In this document: piece by piece, positions 48,556 through 56,220 of the stretch
How positions within the stretch are numbered: position 1 is the stretch's first letter
Layout: every line of letters starts with the position of its first letter
DNA from: Testudinibacter crocodili
GTDB lineage: Bacteria > Pseudomonadota > Gammaproteobacteria > Enterobacterales > Pasteurellaceae
DNA: 56,220 bases
Assembly (NCBI GenBank): GCA_006228005.1
Contig: VDHG01000107.1
Coordinates: 1-56,220 of the forward strand
Direction: 5' to 3'
The notes under the pieces: model-generated
The model's input: only the letters and a program-made list of their open reading frames with translations
Databases searched by the model: none
What the model was told of the DNA's origin: nothing
Made by a program: the position numbers and the translations under genes

Positions 48556-49509
48556 ATGCTACAACACAATCTGAATACGATAACTGATTTTTGGACAACG
48601 TTACCGACTGAATTGAATGGAAAACCAACGACATCAAGTGCGGTGCAGCCGTTTGTTTTGTACGGTAAACGTTTAGATAAAACCACGTTGCTTGCTTTTG
48701 CGGAGCAAATTCAGCAGCCATTGTGGCTGTGTGATGCTTGGTCAAGCGAGCAAATAGCGGCGGTGATTTTGCGCGGGGAATATCAACGTGAATGGCTGAA
48801 TGCTGCCCATCAATGCGGTTTGGATTTGGCGTTGTTGAACGGCGAAGCACGGTTGCAGCCAGCAGGGTTGCTGGTGATGGACATGGATTCCACCGCGATT
48901 CAAATTGAATGTATTGACGAAATTGCCAAATTGGCAGGCTGTGGCGAATTGGTGTCTGAGATCACCGAACAGGCGATGCGCGGCGAATTGGATTTTGAAC
49001 AGAGCTTGCGCCGTCGGGTTGGCACGTTGCAAGGCGCACCGGAACAGATTTTGCAGCAAGTGCGGTCGACGTTACCGTTAATGCCCGGTTTAGAGCGGTT
49101 GTTGCAAGTATTGCAGCAGCACGGTTGGCGCACTGCGATTGCTTCTGGTGGCTTCACCTATTTTGCCGATTATTTAAAGCAGACGTTAAAACTCGATGCC
49201 GCCGTATCGAATCAACTGGAAATTATCGACGGTGTACTGAGTGGACAAGTACTCGGGCAGGTGGTCGATGCAAATTTTAAAGCACAAACCCTCAACGATT
49301 TGCGTGAACAATTCGGCTTAAGCAAACAACAAACGATTGCGATTGGCGACGGTGCCAATGACTTGCCGATGTTGGCACAAGCGGGTTTGGGCATTGCCTT
49401 TCATGCTAAACCGAAAGTGCAGCAACAGGCGCAGATTGTGATTAATCACAGCGATTTGACCGCACTTTTGCTATTATTGGAAGCCAATCAACGTTTGCAA
49501 ACGTTGTAA
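48556..49509 (+). CDS. serB: Phosphoserine phosphatase SerB
   Basis: A 317-aa HAD-family enzyme, the last step of serine synthesis. The catalytic DMDSTAIQIECIDEIAKLAG has the nucleophile Asp near residue 113; IASGGFTYFAD carries the conserved Ser, and IAIGDGANDLPMLAQAGLGIAFHAKP the metal Asp. The N-terminal part is a diverged ACT-like domain. It diverges from the smp-like gene. A GGAACGAG site precedes the ATG. Length is close to E. coli SerB (322 aa). Confidence 0.96.
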   Translation: MLQHNLNTITDFWTTLPTELNGKPTTSSAVQPFVLYGKRLDKTTLLAFAEQIQQPLWLCDAWSSEQIAAVILRGEYQREWLNAAHQCGLDLALLNGEARLQPAGLLVMDMDSTAIQIECIDEIAKLAGCGELVSEITEQAMRGELDFEQSLRRRVGTLQGAPEQILQQVRSTLPLMPGLERLLQVLQQHGWRTAIASGGFTYFADYLKQTLKLDAAVSNQLEIIDGVLSGQVLGQVVDANFKAQTLNDLREQFGLSKQQTIAIGDGANDLPMLAQAGLGIAFHAKPKVQQQAQIVINHSDLTALLLLLEANQRLQTL

Positions 49510-49563
49510 ATAGTAAAAACCATAAATTTGAACATAAATTTGAGATTTGAGGAGAAAGACATT

Positions 49564-50055
49564 ATGCCTTCTTTTGATATAGTATCCGAAGTGACCGTGC
49601 ACGAAGTGCGCAATGCAGTGGAAAATGCCAACCGTGATTTGACTAACCGCTGGGATTTCAAAAACGTACAGGCCGCAATTGAGCTGAATGAAAAAGATGT
49701 CAAAATCAAAGTCAGCAGCGAATCGGATTTTCAGGTGGAACAATTACTGGATATTTTGCGTAGTGCAATGATTAAACGTGGCATTGAGCATAATTCGTTG
49801 GATATTGATGAGCAGTTTGAGCACAGCGGCAAGATTTATAGCAAGGAAGTGAAGATCAAACAAGGAATTGAAAGCGAGATGGCGAAGAAAATCACCAAGC
49901 TGGTGAAAGACGCCAAAATCAAAGTGCAAACCCAGATTCAAGGCGATCAAGTGCGGGTGACCGGCAAATCGCGTGATGATTTGCAAGCGGTGATTCAACT
50001 GGTGAAAGGCGCAGAGCTGGGACAGCCGTTCCAGTTTAATAATTTCAGGGATTAA
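49564..50055 (+). CDS. yajQ: YajQ family nucleotide-binding protein
   Basis: A 163-aa DUF520 protein: start [33 protein letters not shown], centre [43 protein letters not shown], end [11 protein letters not shown]. The family binds nucleotides, and some members act as cyclic-di-GMP receptors. The ATG at 49564 has GGAG upstream and gives the conserved start; the frame is open 12 codons further. It follows serB by 54 bases. Confidence 0.95.
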   Translation: MPSFDIVSEVTVHEVRNAVENANRDLTNRWDFKNVQAAIELNEKDVKIKVSSESDFQVEQLLDILRSAMIKRGIEHNSLDIDEQFEHSGKIYSKEVKIKQGIESEMAKKITKLVKDAKIKVQTQIQGDQVRVTGKSRDDLQAVIQLVKGAELGQPFQFNNFRD

Positions 50056-50088
50056 GCAACGTTAATACTGAAGCCGGAGGAAAGGAAA

Positions 50089-50262
50089 ATGGTGAGCGAT
50101 AAGCAAACATCAGGCAAAAAAGGGCTGTTCAAAACCCTATTGGAGAAATACAACCAACTATGTAAAGAGATGGGCGTTGATCAAGGTGGTGGCTGCCGGC
50201 GCTGTGTGCCGATTATCAAACAAGATCCGGAACCGGAAAAATCGGCAAAAAAAGCGGATTAA
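50089..50262 (+). CDS. 57-aa protein with GGGCRRCVP motif
   Basis: A small gene with a strong AGGAAAGG ribosome binding site. The product begins MVSDKQTSGKKGLFKTLLEK and has YNQLCKEMGVDQGGGCRRCV, with Cys-x-x-Cys, then PIIKQDPEPEKSAKKAD. It resembles small Pasteurellaceae/Vibrio proteins I remember as DUF5363, but that is from memory. The Cys pair could bind metal or be redox-active. It is probably cotranscribed with yajQ, 33 bases upstream. Confidence 0.7.
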   Translation: MVSDKQTSGKKGLFKTLLEKYNQLCKEMGVDQGGGCRRCVPIIKQDPEPEKSAKKAD

Positions 50263-50295
50263 CCATTTTTATTTAGCGTTGACGCCCGAATTATC

Positions 50296-50341
50296 AAAGT
50301 GCGGTTTGATGAAATAAGTAGATAGCACAAACCGCACTTTG
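50296..50341. terminator. Inverted USS pair after the 57-aa gene
   Basis: AAAGTGCGGTTT (50296-50307) and AAACCGCACTTT (50329-50340) form a 12-bp stem with a 21-base loop. The T-run is weak (TATCTTATTTTTA after a gap), so termination is probable rather than certain. Confidence 0.6.
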
Positions 50342-50364
50342 CGTATCTTATTTTTACGTCTTAA

Positions 50365-50386
50365 AAATGTGCGATTTGTCACATTT
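50365..50386 (+). promoter_or_regulatory. CRP-like site upstream of the cstA-like gene
   Basis: AAATGTGC-GATTTG-TCACATTT matches 9 of 10 bases of the CRP core TGTGA-N6-TCACA. It lies about 100 bases before the gene. A possible -10, TAGAAT, is at 50443-50448. CstA-family genes are activated by CRP in enteric bacteria. Confidence 0.65.
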
Positions 50387-50487
50387 TTGTGCAAAAAAAC
50401 GCACTATCTATTTACAATTCTTTCACCTAATACGAATTCTGTTAGAATGCCAGCGTCTTTATGTCTTCCTTTTTTGGAGTATTGATT

Positions 50488-52005
50488 ATGTTATGGTTTC
50501 TCATTTGTGTAGGCTTATTGTTGGCTGGTTATTTTGTGTATGGCAAGATTATTGAAAAGATTTTCAAAATCAACCCAGCACGCGCCACACCAGCGCACCA
50601 TATGGCTGATGGCGTTGACTATGTGCCGATGTCGAAGAAAAAAATCTGGTTGATTCAGCTATTGAATATTGCCGGAACCGGCCCGATTTTTGGTCCAATT
50701 TTAGGGGCATTGTATGGTCCTGTGGCGATGTTGTGGATTGTATTCGGTTGTATTTTCGCTGGAGCAGTGCATGATTATTTTTGTGGCATGCTGAGTATCC
50801 GTAATAAAGGTGCCAATATTCCGTTTTTAGCGGGCAAATATTTAGGTGCACCCGCCAAGCACTTTATGAATGTATTGGCGATTTTGCTGCTATTACTGGT
50901 CGGTGTGGTCTTTGTTGCCAGCCCAGCATCATTGCTGACCAATATTACAACCGAAGTAATGAGCTCCGGTTCTATAGGGGCAGGTGCAGTAAATGAGGAA
51001 TCCGGTGTCAGCAGCGGAACTATTTTAGTCATCTGGACTAGTATTATCTTTATCTACTATTTATTGGCAACCCTCGTACCGATTGACAAAATCATCGGAC
51101 GGATTTATCCGTTATTCGGAGCGTTGCTGCTGTTTATGACCGTTGGTATGCTGTTCGGTTTATTCTTCGAAGGCATTCCGCTGTTCCGCAGTGTAGGAAT
51201 GGATGTTGATTTCGGCACTTTCTTACAGAATTTACATCCGAAAGATCTGCCGATTTGGCCGTTGTTGTTTATCACTATTGCCTGTGGCGCAATTTCCGGT
51301 TTCCACGCAACCCAAACGCCATTGATGGCACGTTGTACCCAAAATGAAAGTGAGGGGCGTTTTATTTTCTACGGTGCGATGATTGGCGAAGGGGTGATTG
51401 CGTTAATCTGGTGTATGGTCGGTTTGAGTTTCTATGAATCTTCCGAAGCGATGAATGCGGCGATTGCCGCTGGCACGCCGTCGAAAGTGGTGTATGACTC
51501 GGCTATTGGTATGTTGGGCGTATTCGGTGGAATTCTGGCGGTACTGGGCGTAGTCGTGTTGCCAATCACTTCTGGCGACACCGCATTTCGTGCAGCACGT
51601 TTACTGATTGCTGATTTCTTCAAATTAGAACAACGCAGCTTGCCAAAACGTTTGTTGATTGCGATTCCGTTATTTGCGATTGGCTTTGTGGTCTCTAAAA
51701 TTGATTTCCAAATTTTGTGGCGTTATTTTGGTTGGGCAAACCAAACGACGGCAACGGTGATGTTGTGGGTTGCGGCGGCTTATCTGTACCGCTATGCCAA
51801 ATTCCACTGGGTTGCCACAATCCCGGCGGTCTTTATGACAGCGGTCTGTGCTACGTTCTTGTTTAATGCACAAATTGGCTTTGGTTTGGATTATGAATTG
51901 TCGGTTTATTTAGGTTTGGCATCATCTGCCATTGCTATTGTCGCTTTCTTTGGCTTAATCAAACCGATTGCCATCGGTGATCCAGACTCAGAAACACAAA
52001 GTTAG
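50488..52005 (+). CDS. CstA-family transporter (short form)
   Basis: A 505-aa membrane protein with many hydrophobic segments. CstA signatures are INPARATPAHHMADGVDYVPM near 32, LLNIAGTGPIFGPILGALYGP near 61, VHDYFCGMLSIRNKGANIP near 96, and VLPITSGDTAFRAARLLIAD near 364. Enteric CstA and BtsT (about 700 aa) carry pyruvate or peptides; this is the shorter type, lacking about 200 residues. The ATG at 50488 has GGAG upstream; an in-frame ATG nine codons earlier lacks one. It is monocistronic, with its own terminator. Substrate cannot be told from the sequence. Confidence 0.88.
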   Translation: MLWFLICVGLLLAGYFVYGKIIEKIFKINPARATPAHHMADGVDYVPMSKKKIWLIQLLNIAGTGPIFGPILGALYGPVAMLWIVFGCIFAGAVHDYFCGMLSIRNKGANIPFLAGKYLGAPAKHFMNVLAILLLLLVGVVFVASPASLLTNITTEVMSSGSIGAGAVNEESGVSSGTILVIWTSIIFIYYLLATLVPIDKIIGRIYPLFGALLLFMTVGMLFGLFFEGIPLFRSVGMDVDFGTFLQNLHPKDLPIWPLLFITIACGAISGFHATQTPLMARCTQNESEGRFIFYGAMIGEGVIALIWCMVGLSFYESSEAMNAAIAAGTPSKVVYDSAIGMLGVFGGILAVLGVVVLPITSGDTAFRAARLLIADFFKLEQRSLPKRLLIAIPLFAIGFVVSKIDFQILWRYFGWANQTTATVMLWVAAAYLYRYAKFHWVATIPAVFMTAVCATFLFNAQIGFGLDYELSVYLGLASSAIAIVAFFGLIKPIAIGDPDSETQS

Positions 52006-52026
52006 CATTCAACCTAATGATAAAAA

Positions 52027-52054
52027 GCGGGCAGGTTAATCTGACCGTTTTTTT
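52027..52054 (+). terminator. Terminator of the cstA-like gene
   Basis: CGGGCAG and CTGACCG form a 7-bp stem with one mismatch around GTTAAT, followed by seven T. It lies just past the gene's stop. Confidence 0.75.
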
Positions 52055-52098
52055 ATGTCCAAATTAAAATAACTATCAACAGACTCTATTTTCAACGC

Positions 52099-52128
52099 AA
52101 AAAAATACCGCACTTAACGTGCGGTATT
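52099..52128 (-). terminator. Terminator of gapA
   Basis: On the minus strand AATACCGCAC and GTGCGGTATT form a perfect 10-bp stem with a 5-base loop, followed by a run of T. It contains a USS half and lies 25 bases past the gapA stop. Confidence 0.88.
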
Positions 52129-52153
52129 CAATTTATTGTTGCTTAAGACTTGA

Positions 52154-53155
<1,002 letters not shown>

Positions 53156-53231
53156 TTACCCTTCATTAATGTTTAACAAAATTACTACATTTTGCCGTTA
53201 TTTTCACATAAAAATAACTGATTTGATGCTA

Positions 53232-53280
53232 TTTTAACGTGTTGTAGCAGCGCAATGTAACTGTGTGAAGTATATCACAG
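53232..53280 (-). promoter_or_regulatory. gapA promoter and perfect CRP-like site
   Basis: On the minus strand TTACAT (53256-53261), an 18-base spacer and TAAAAT (53232-53237) make a good promoter. The element TGTGA-AGTATA-TCACA (53265-53280) is a perfect CRP core directly upstream, centred about 47 bases before the likely start. Leader length to gapA is about 75 bases. It could also act on msrB, though farther away. Confidence 0.75.
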
Positions 53281-53433
53281 ATTTGTATTGGTTCGAAACA
53301 ACAAATTATTGCGTCAAGTCAAGATAGCTCAAAGAATATAGCAGATAATAAAATGGCTTTATAGCAGAAAAAACAGGATATATTAGCGATTTTTGTTTTA
53401 GAATAAGGTTGATGTAGAACCTTGGGAGGAGCA

Positions 53434-53826
53434 ATGAAAACAAAAGAACAACTTACGCCAGAACAGCAGCGAATTTGTCTAGAACAAGGCACTGAATTGC
53501 CGTTCAGCGGAAAATTATTGCAGCAGCAGGGAATGGGGTTATATCGCTGTTTATTGTGCAATTCGCCGCTATTTGTCTCGGACACTAAATTTGATGCTGG
53601 TTGCGGTTGGCCGAGTTTTTATCAACCAGTATCCGAGCAGGCGGTCCGCTATTTGGACGATTACAGCTTGTCACGCCACCGTACTGAAATTCGTTGCGGT
53701 CACTGTGATTCTCATTTAGGGCATGTTTTCGATGATGGTCCGCCGCCGACCGGCTTACGGTTTTGTGTTAACTCGGTTTCACTTATTTTCGAAAATCAGG
53801 AAAGTGGCGAAATAATAGAAGGTTAA
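53434..53826 (+). CDS. msrB: Methionine-(R)-sulfoxide reductase MsrB
   Basis: A 130-aa enzyme reducing the R form of methionine sulfoxide. Zinc ligands are CLLC and [13 protein letters not shown] and [21 protein letters not shown] hold the active site, with the catalytic Cys in RFCVNS. No signal peptide, so cytoplasmic. A strong GGGAGGAG site precedes the ATG. It stands alone between gapA and nhaB. Confidence 0.96.
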   Translation: MKTKEQLTPEQQRICLEQGTELPFSGKLLQQQGMGLYRCLLCNSPLFVSDTKFDAGCGWPSFYQPVSEQAVRYLDDYSLSRHRTEIRCGHCDSHLGHVFDDGPPPTGLRFCVNSVSLIFENQESGEIIEG

Positions 53827-53959
53827 TAGTTTAAAAATGTGATTTGGTTAGCATTTTTTTATATAAGATCACAAATGGTTATTCTTTTTATAGAACTCGA
53901 TTACAATACTTCATTATTGACAAATTATACGTTAGAAAAAAGAGATTCAGGGTAGAAAA

Positions 53960-55495
53960 ATGAATTACAGCAGTGCGATTTTACGTAATTTTTTGGGTAA
54001 AACACCGGATTGGTACAAGGCTTGTATTTTAGGATTTTTAATTGTTAATCCGATTATTTACTTTGCTATCAGCCCGTTTTGGGCGGGTTGGCTGCTGGTT
54101 GCAGAGTTCATTTTCACCTTGGCAATGGCATTGAAATGCTATCCGTTGCAAGCCGGTGGTTTGTTGGTGATTGAAGCGGTTTTTATCGGCATGACCTCGC
54201 CGGATCACGTGATGCATGAAATTATGGCGAATATCGAAGTTCTCCTGCTACTGGTTTTTATGGTGGCGGGGATTTTCTTTATGAAGCAGCTGCTGCTGTT
54301 TATTTTTACCAAATTACTGTTGGGGATCCGCTCAAAATTGCGTCTGTCATTGGCGTTTTGCCTGAGTGCGGCTTTTTTGTCGGCTTTCTTGGATGCGTTG
54401 ACCGTTGTCGCAGTGATTATCAGTGTCGGCACCGGCTTTTATGCGGTATATCATAAAGTGGCCTCTGGTTACACCTTTGACGATAACTCTGACGATATTT
54501 TTAATGATCAAAAAATTGATATGTCACGCAATACGTTAGAGCAGTTTCGCAGTTTCCTGCGCAGTTTAATGATGCACGCCGGGGTGGGTACCGCACTTGG
54601 TGGGGTGATGACGATGGTCGGTGAGCCGCAAAATTTGATTATTGCTGCACAGGCAGGTTGGGGATTTAGCGAATTTTTCTTACGCATGTTGCCGGTGACC
54701 TTGCCGGTGTTGATTTGCGGAACGTTAACCTGTTTGGCACTAGAGCGTTTTAAAGTATTTGGCTATGGACAGCGTTTGCCACAAAAAGTGTGGGTGGTAT
54801 TGGCACGTTATGAGCGGGAACAAAGCCGTAAACTGACGGATCAAGATCGTCTGCGGCTGTATGTGCAAGCACTGATCGGGATTTGGCTAATTTGTGGCTT
54901 GGCGTTTCATTTAGCAGCCGTGGGGTTGATTGGTCTGAGTGTGATTATTTTGGCGACCGCACTTTGCGGTATCACCGAAGAACACGCCTTAGGCAAAGCC
55001 TTTCAAGACGCGCTGCCGTTTACCGCACTTTTAGTGGTATTTTTTGCGGTGGTGTCGGTCATCATCGATCAAGGACTGTTCCAGCCGATTATTAATTTTG
55101 TGCTGCACGCCTCAGATGAGACACAGTTAGCGCTGTTCTATATTTTTAACGGTTTACTGTCTGCCATTTCCGATAATGTGTTTGTTGGCACCGTGTATAT
55201 TAATGAAGCCAAAGCAGCCTTGGCGGCTGGGACGATTACACAACAACAGTTTGAACTGATTGCGGTGGCGATCAATACCGGAACCAACTTGCCGTCGGTG
55301 GCAACACCAAACGGACAGGCGGCTTTTCTGTTTTTATTAACGTCATCATTTGCACCGTTAATTCGTTTATCTTATGGACGAATGGTTTATATGGCTTTAC
55401 CTTATACTATCGTTTTAGCGCTAGTTGGGTTAGTATCGGTAGAACTATTTTTACCTAAACTCACTCTTTGGTTCCAAAGTATCGGTATATTTTGA
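53960..55495 (+). CDS. nhaB: Sodium/proton antiporter NhaB
   Basis: A 511-aa inner-membrane antiporter with about a dozen segments. NhaB-specific stretches are [34 protein letters not shown] near 143, [20 protein letters not shown] near 213 and the C-terminal [21 protein letters not shown]. It exports Na+ in exchange for protons. It is followed after 20 bases by dsbB, with AAGGA between, so the two form an operon. E. coli has the same nhaB-dsbB neighbourhood. Confidence 0.97.
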   Translation: MNYSSAILRNFLGKTPDWYKACILGFLIVNPIIYFAISPFWAGWLLVAEFIFTLAMALKCYPLQAGGLLVIEAVFIGMTSPDHVMHEIMANIEVLLLLVFMVAGIFFMKQLLLFIFTKLLLGIRSKLRLSLAFCLSAAFLSAFLDALTVVAVIISVGTGFYAVYHKVASGYTFDDNSDDIFNDQKIDMSRNTLEQFRSFLRSLMMHAGVGTALGGVMTMVGEPQNLIIAAQAGWGFSEFFLRMLPVTLPVLICGTLTCLALERFKVFGYGQRLPQKVWVVLARYEREQSRKLTDQDRLRLYVQALIGIWLICGLAFHLAAVGLIGLSVIILATALCGITEEHALGKAFQDALPFTALLVVFFAVVSVIIDQGLFQPIINFVLHASDETQLALFYIFNGLLSAISDNVFVGTVYINEAKAALAAGTITQQQFELIAVAINTGTNLPSVATPNGQAAFLFLLTSSFAPLIRLSYGRMVYMALPYTIVLALVGLVSVELFLPKLTLWFQSIGIF

Positions 55496-55515
55496 CAACA
55501 TAATAAGGAAAGCGA

Positions 55516-56049
55516 ATGTTATATTACTTAAAGCAGGTTTCCCTTAGCCGTGGCAGTTGGTTGCTGCTGTTGCTGTCCTGTTTGGCGTTTGAAGCCACTG
55601 GGCTGTATTTTCAACACGTCATGAAATTAGAACCCTGTGTGATGTGTATTTATGAACGTGTTGCGATTGCCGGCGTGGCATTGGCGGCATTGATTGGAAT
55701 GATTGCACCAAGATTGTTGCTGATCCGCTTATTGGCGTTAGCGGTTGGCTTGGTAAGTGCGGTGAAAGGGCTGTTATTGGCGCTACAACATACTGATTAT
55801 CAACTGGATCCGGTGCCGTGGAATCAGTGCCCGCTGATGGTAGAATTTCCCTCTACCTTGCCGTTAAATAAGTGGCTGCCGCAGATGTTTGAAGCTTACG
55901 GATCTTGCAGCGAAATTCAGTGGTCGCTGTTTGGTTTTGCTATGCCGCAGTGGTTAATAGCAATTTTTATCGGCTATATTTTAGTGTTGGGCTTGGTATT
56001 GATCAGCCAAATTAAACCGAGTCGCCGTCAGCGAACCCTGTTTAAGTAA
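55516..56049 (+). CDS. dsbB: Disulfide bond formation protein DsbB
   Basis: A 177-aa four-helix inner-membrane protein that reoxidises DsbA and passes electrons to quinones. The first redox pair is in EPCVMCIYERVA (Cys-Val-Met-Cys), the second pair comprises the Cys of NQCPLMVEF and of YGSCSEIQW. Both are intact, and the quinone-site Arg is in YERVA. It is the last gene of nhaB-dsbB and ends before a USS-pair terminator. Confidence 0.97.
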   Translation: MLYYLKQVSLSRGSWLLLLLSCLAFEATGLYFQHVMKLEPCVMCIYERVAIAGVALAALIGMIAPRLLLIRLLALAVGLVSAVKGLLLALQHTDYQLDPVPWNQCPLMVEFPSTLPLNKWLPQMFEAYGSCSEIQWSLFGFAMPQWLIAIFIGYILVLGLVLISQIKPSRRQRTLFK

Positions 56050-56070
56050 CAATAGGTAATATAGTCTGAC

Positions 56071-56104
56071 TACAAAGTGCGGTTTTGACCGCACTTTGTA
56101 TTTT
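56071..56104. terminator. Inverted USS terminator after dsbB
   Basis: TACAAAGTGCGGT (56071-56083) and ACCGCACTTTGTA (56088-56100) form a perfect 13-bp stem with a 4-base loop, followed by TTTT. It lies between the convergent ends of dsbB and the partial gene at the window edge. Confidence 0.88.
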
Positions 56105-56119
56105 ATCTGTAATATTGAT

Positions 56120-56220
56120 TTAATAACCTGAAATATTAAAATCCGGGATAAACAGATTCTGTTTGAGCCGCTTCACCTGTGTTATCAAGCTGCCGTCCGG
56201 ATACAATTCGAACTCGCGCC
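56120..56220 (-). CDS. C-terminal end of an unidentified gene (cut by window)
   Basis: An open frame enters from the right edge and stops at 56120-56122. It would encode a tail ending ...REFELYPDGSLITQV, then KRLKQNLFIPDFNISGY. A second frame, ending SVYPGF, is also open, so even the frame is unsure. The position after an outward-facing terminator supports a minus-strand gene here. No family recognised. Confidence 0.35.
   Translation of the reverse strand, partial: REFELYPDGSLITQVKRLKQNLFIPDFNISGY

Noticed and set aside
53830-53880. TGTGATTTGGTTAGCA as a CRP site before nhaB
   Set aside because: The right half (TAGCA) matches the CRP core poorly, so it was not called.

Overview
The window reads as a chromosomal segment of a member of the Pasteurellaceae. 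The 9-mer AAGTGCGGT and its complement ACCGCACTT occur dozens of times, inside genes, in promoters and as inverted pairs in terminators. This is the Hin-type DNA uptake signal sequence (USS) of Haemophilus, Aggregatibacter, Pasteurella and relatives. The gene content agrees: comABCDE beside a class A PBP gene, no rpoN in the lpt-ptsN cluster, SecM and SecA together. The genus cannot be fixed from the sequence alone. Almost everything is conserved housekeeping DNA in compact operons; accessory material sits in four small islands.

Layout. 1-2.3 kb: dcuB (minus), a DUF29-type gene and tRNA-Arg(CCT). 2.3-5.5 kb (minus): lptC-lptA-lptB-ptsN-rapZ, LPS transport plus a PtsN that lacks the usual phospho-histidine. 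5.7-10.5 kb (plus): mlaFEDCB-ibaG-murA, lipid asymmetry and peptidoglycan precursor, closed by a terminator. 10.6-13.6 kb: rng and tldD. 13.6-14.7 kb (minus): a helix-hairpin-helix protein and a first TacA/TacT-like toxin-antitoxin pair. 14.8-16 kb: argD. 16-19.8 kb (minus): secM-secA-mutT, where SecM ends in a PPIRAGP arrest motif. 19.8-22.6 kb: a DciA-like gene facing dam-aroB-aroK. 22.9-26.7 kb (minus): competence operon comABCDE, divergent from ponA (26.9-29.5 kb). 29.6-32.3 kb: a HipBA pair and an AT-rich orphan gene with a possible PIN-like nuclease pattern. 32.5-36.4 kb: purL, divergent from mltF, with a PurR-like box over its promoter. 38-43.4 kb: a ComEA-like gene and ileS-lspA-ispH. 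43.5-44.6 kb: a second TacA/TacT-like pair and a decayed Sel1-repeat gene, inserted between ileS and ribF. 44.5-47.7 kb: murJ-ribF and rpsT with a two-promoter leader. 47.8-50.3 kb: smp-like gene, serB, yajQ and a 57-aa Cys protein. 50.5-53.2 kb: a short CstA-family transporter and gapA, each with a CRP-like site upstream. 53.4-56.1 kb: msrB, nhaB, dsbB, then the end of an unidentified minus-strand gene.

Function. Much of the window builds or maintains the envelope (Lpt, Mla, MurA, MurJ, PBP1A, MltF, LspA, SecA, DsbB), with competence for DNA uptake (ComA-E, ComEA-like) laid over a USS-rich sequence. Regulation readable from the sequence includes nascent-chain arrest (SecM), a PurR box, two CRP-like sites, two rpsT promoters, and repeats at three toxin-antitoxin promoters. 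I saw no insertion sequence, prophage, CRISPR array or rRNA. No large novel system is evident; the best candidates for something undescribed are the AT-rich orphan at 31.2-32.3 kb, the rpsT leader, and the interleaved inverted repeats before argD.
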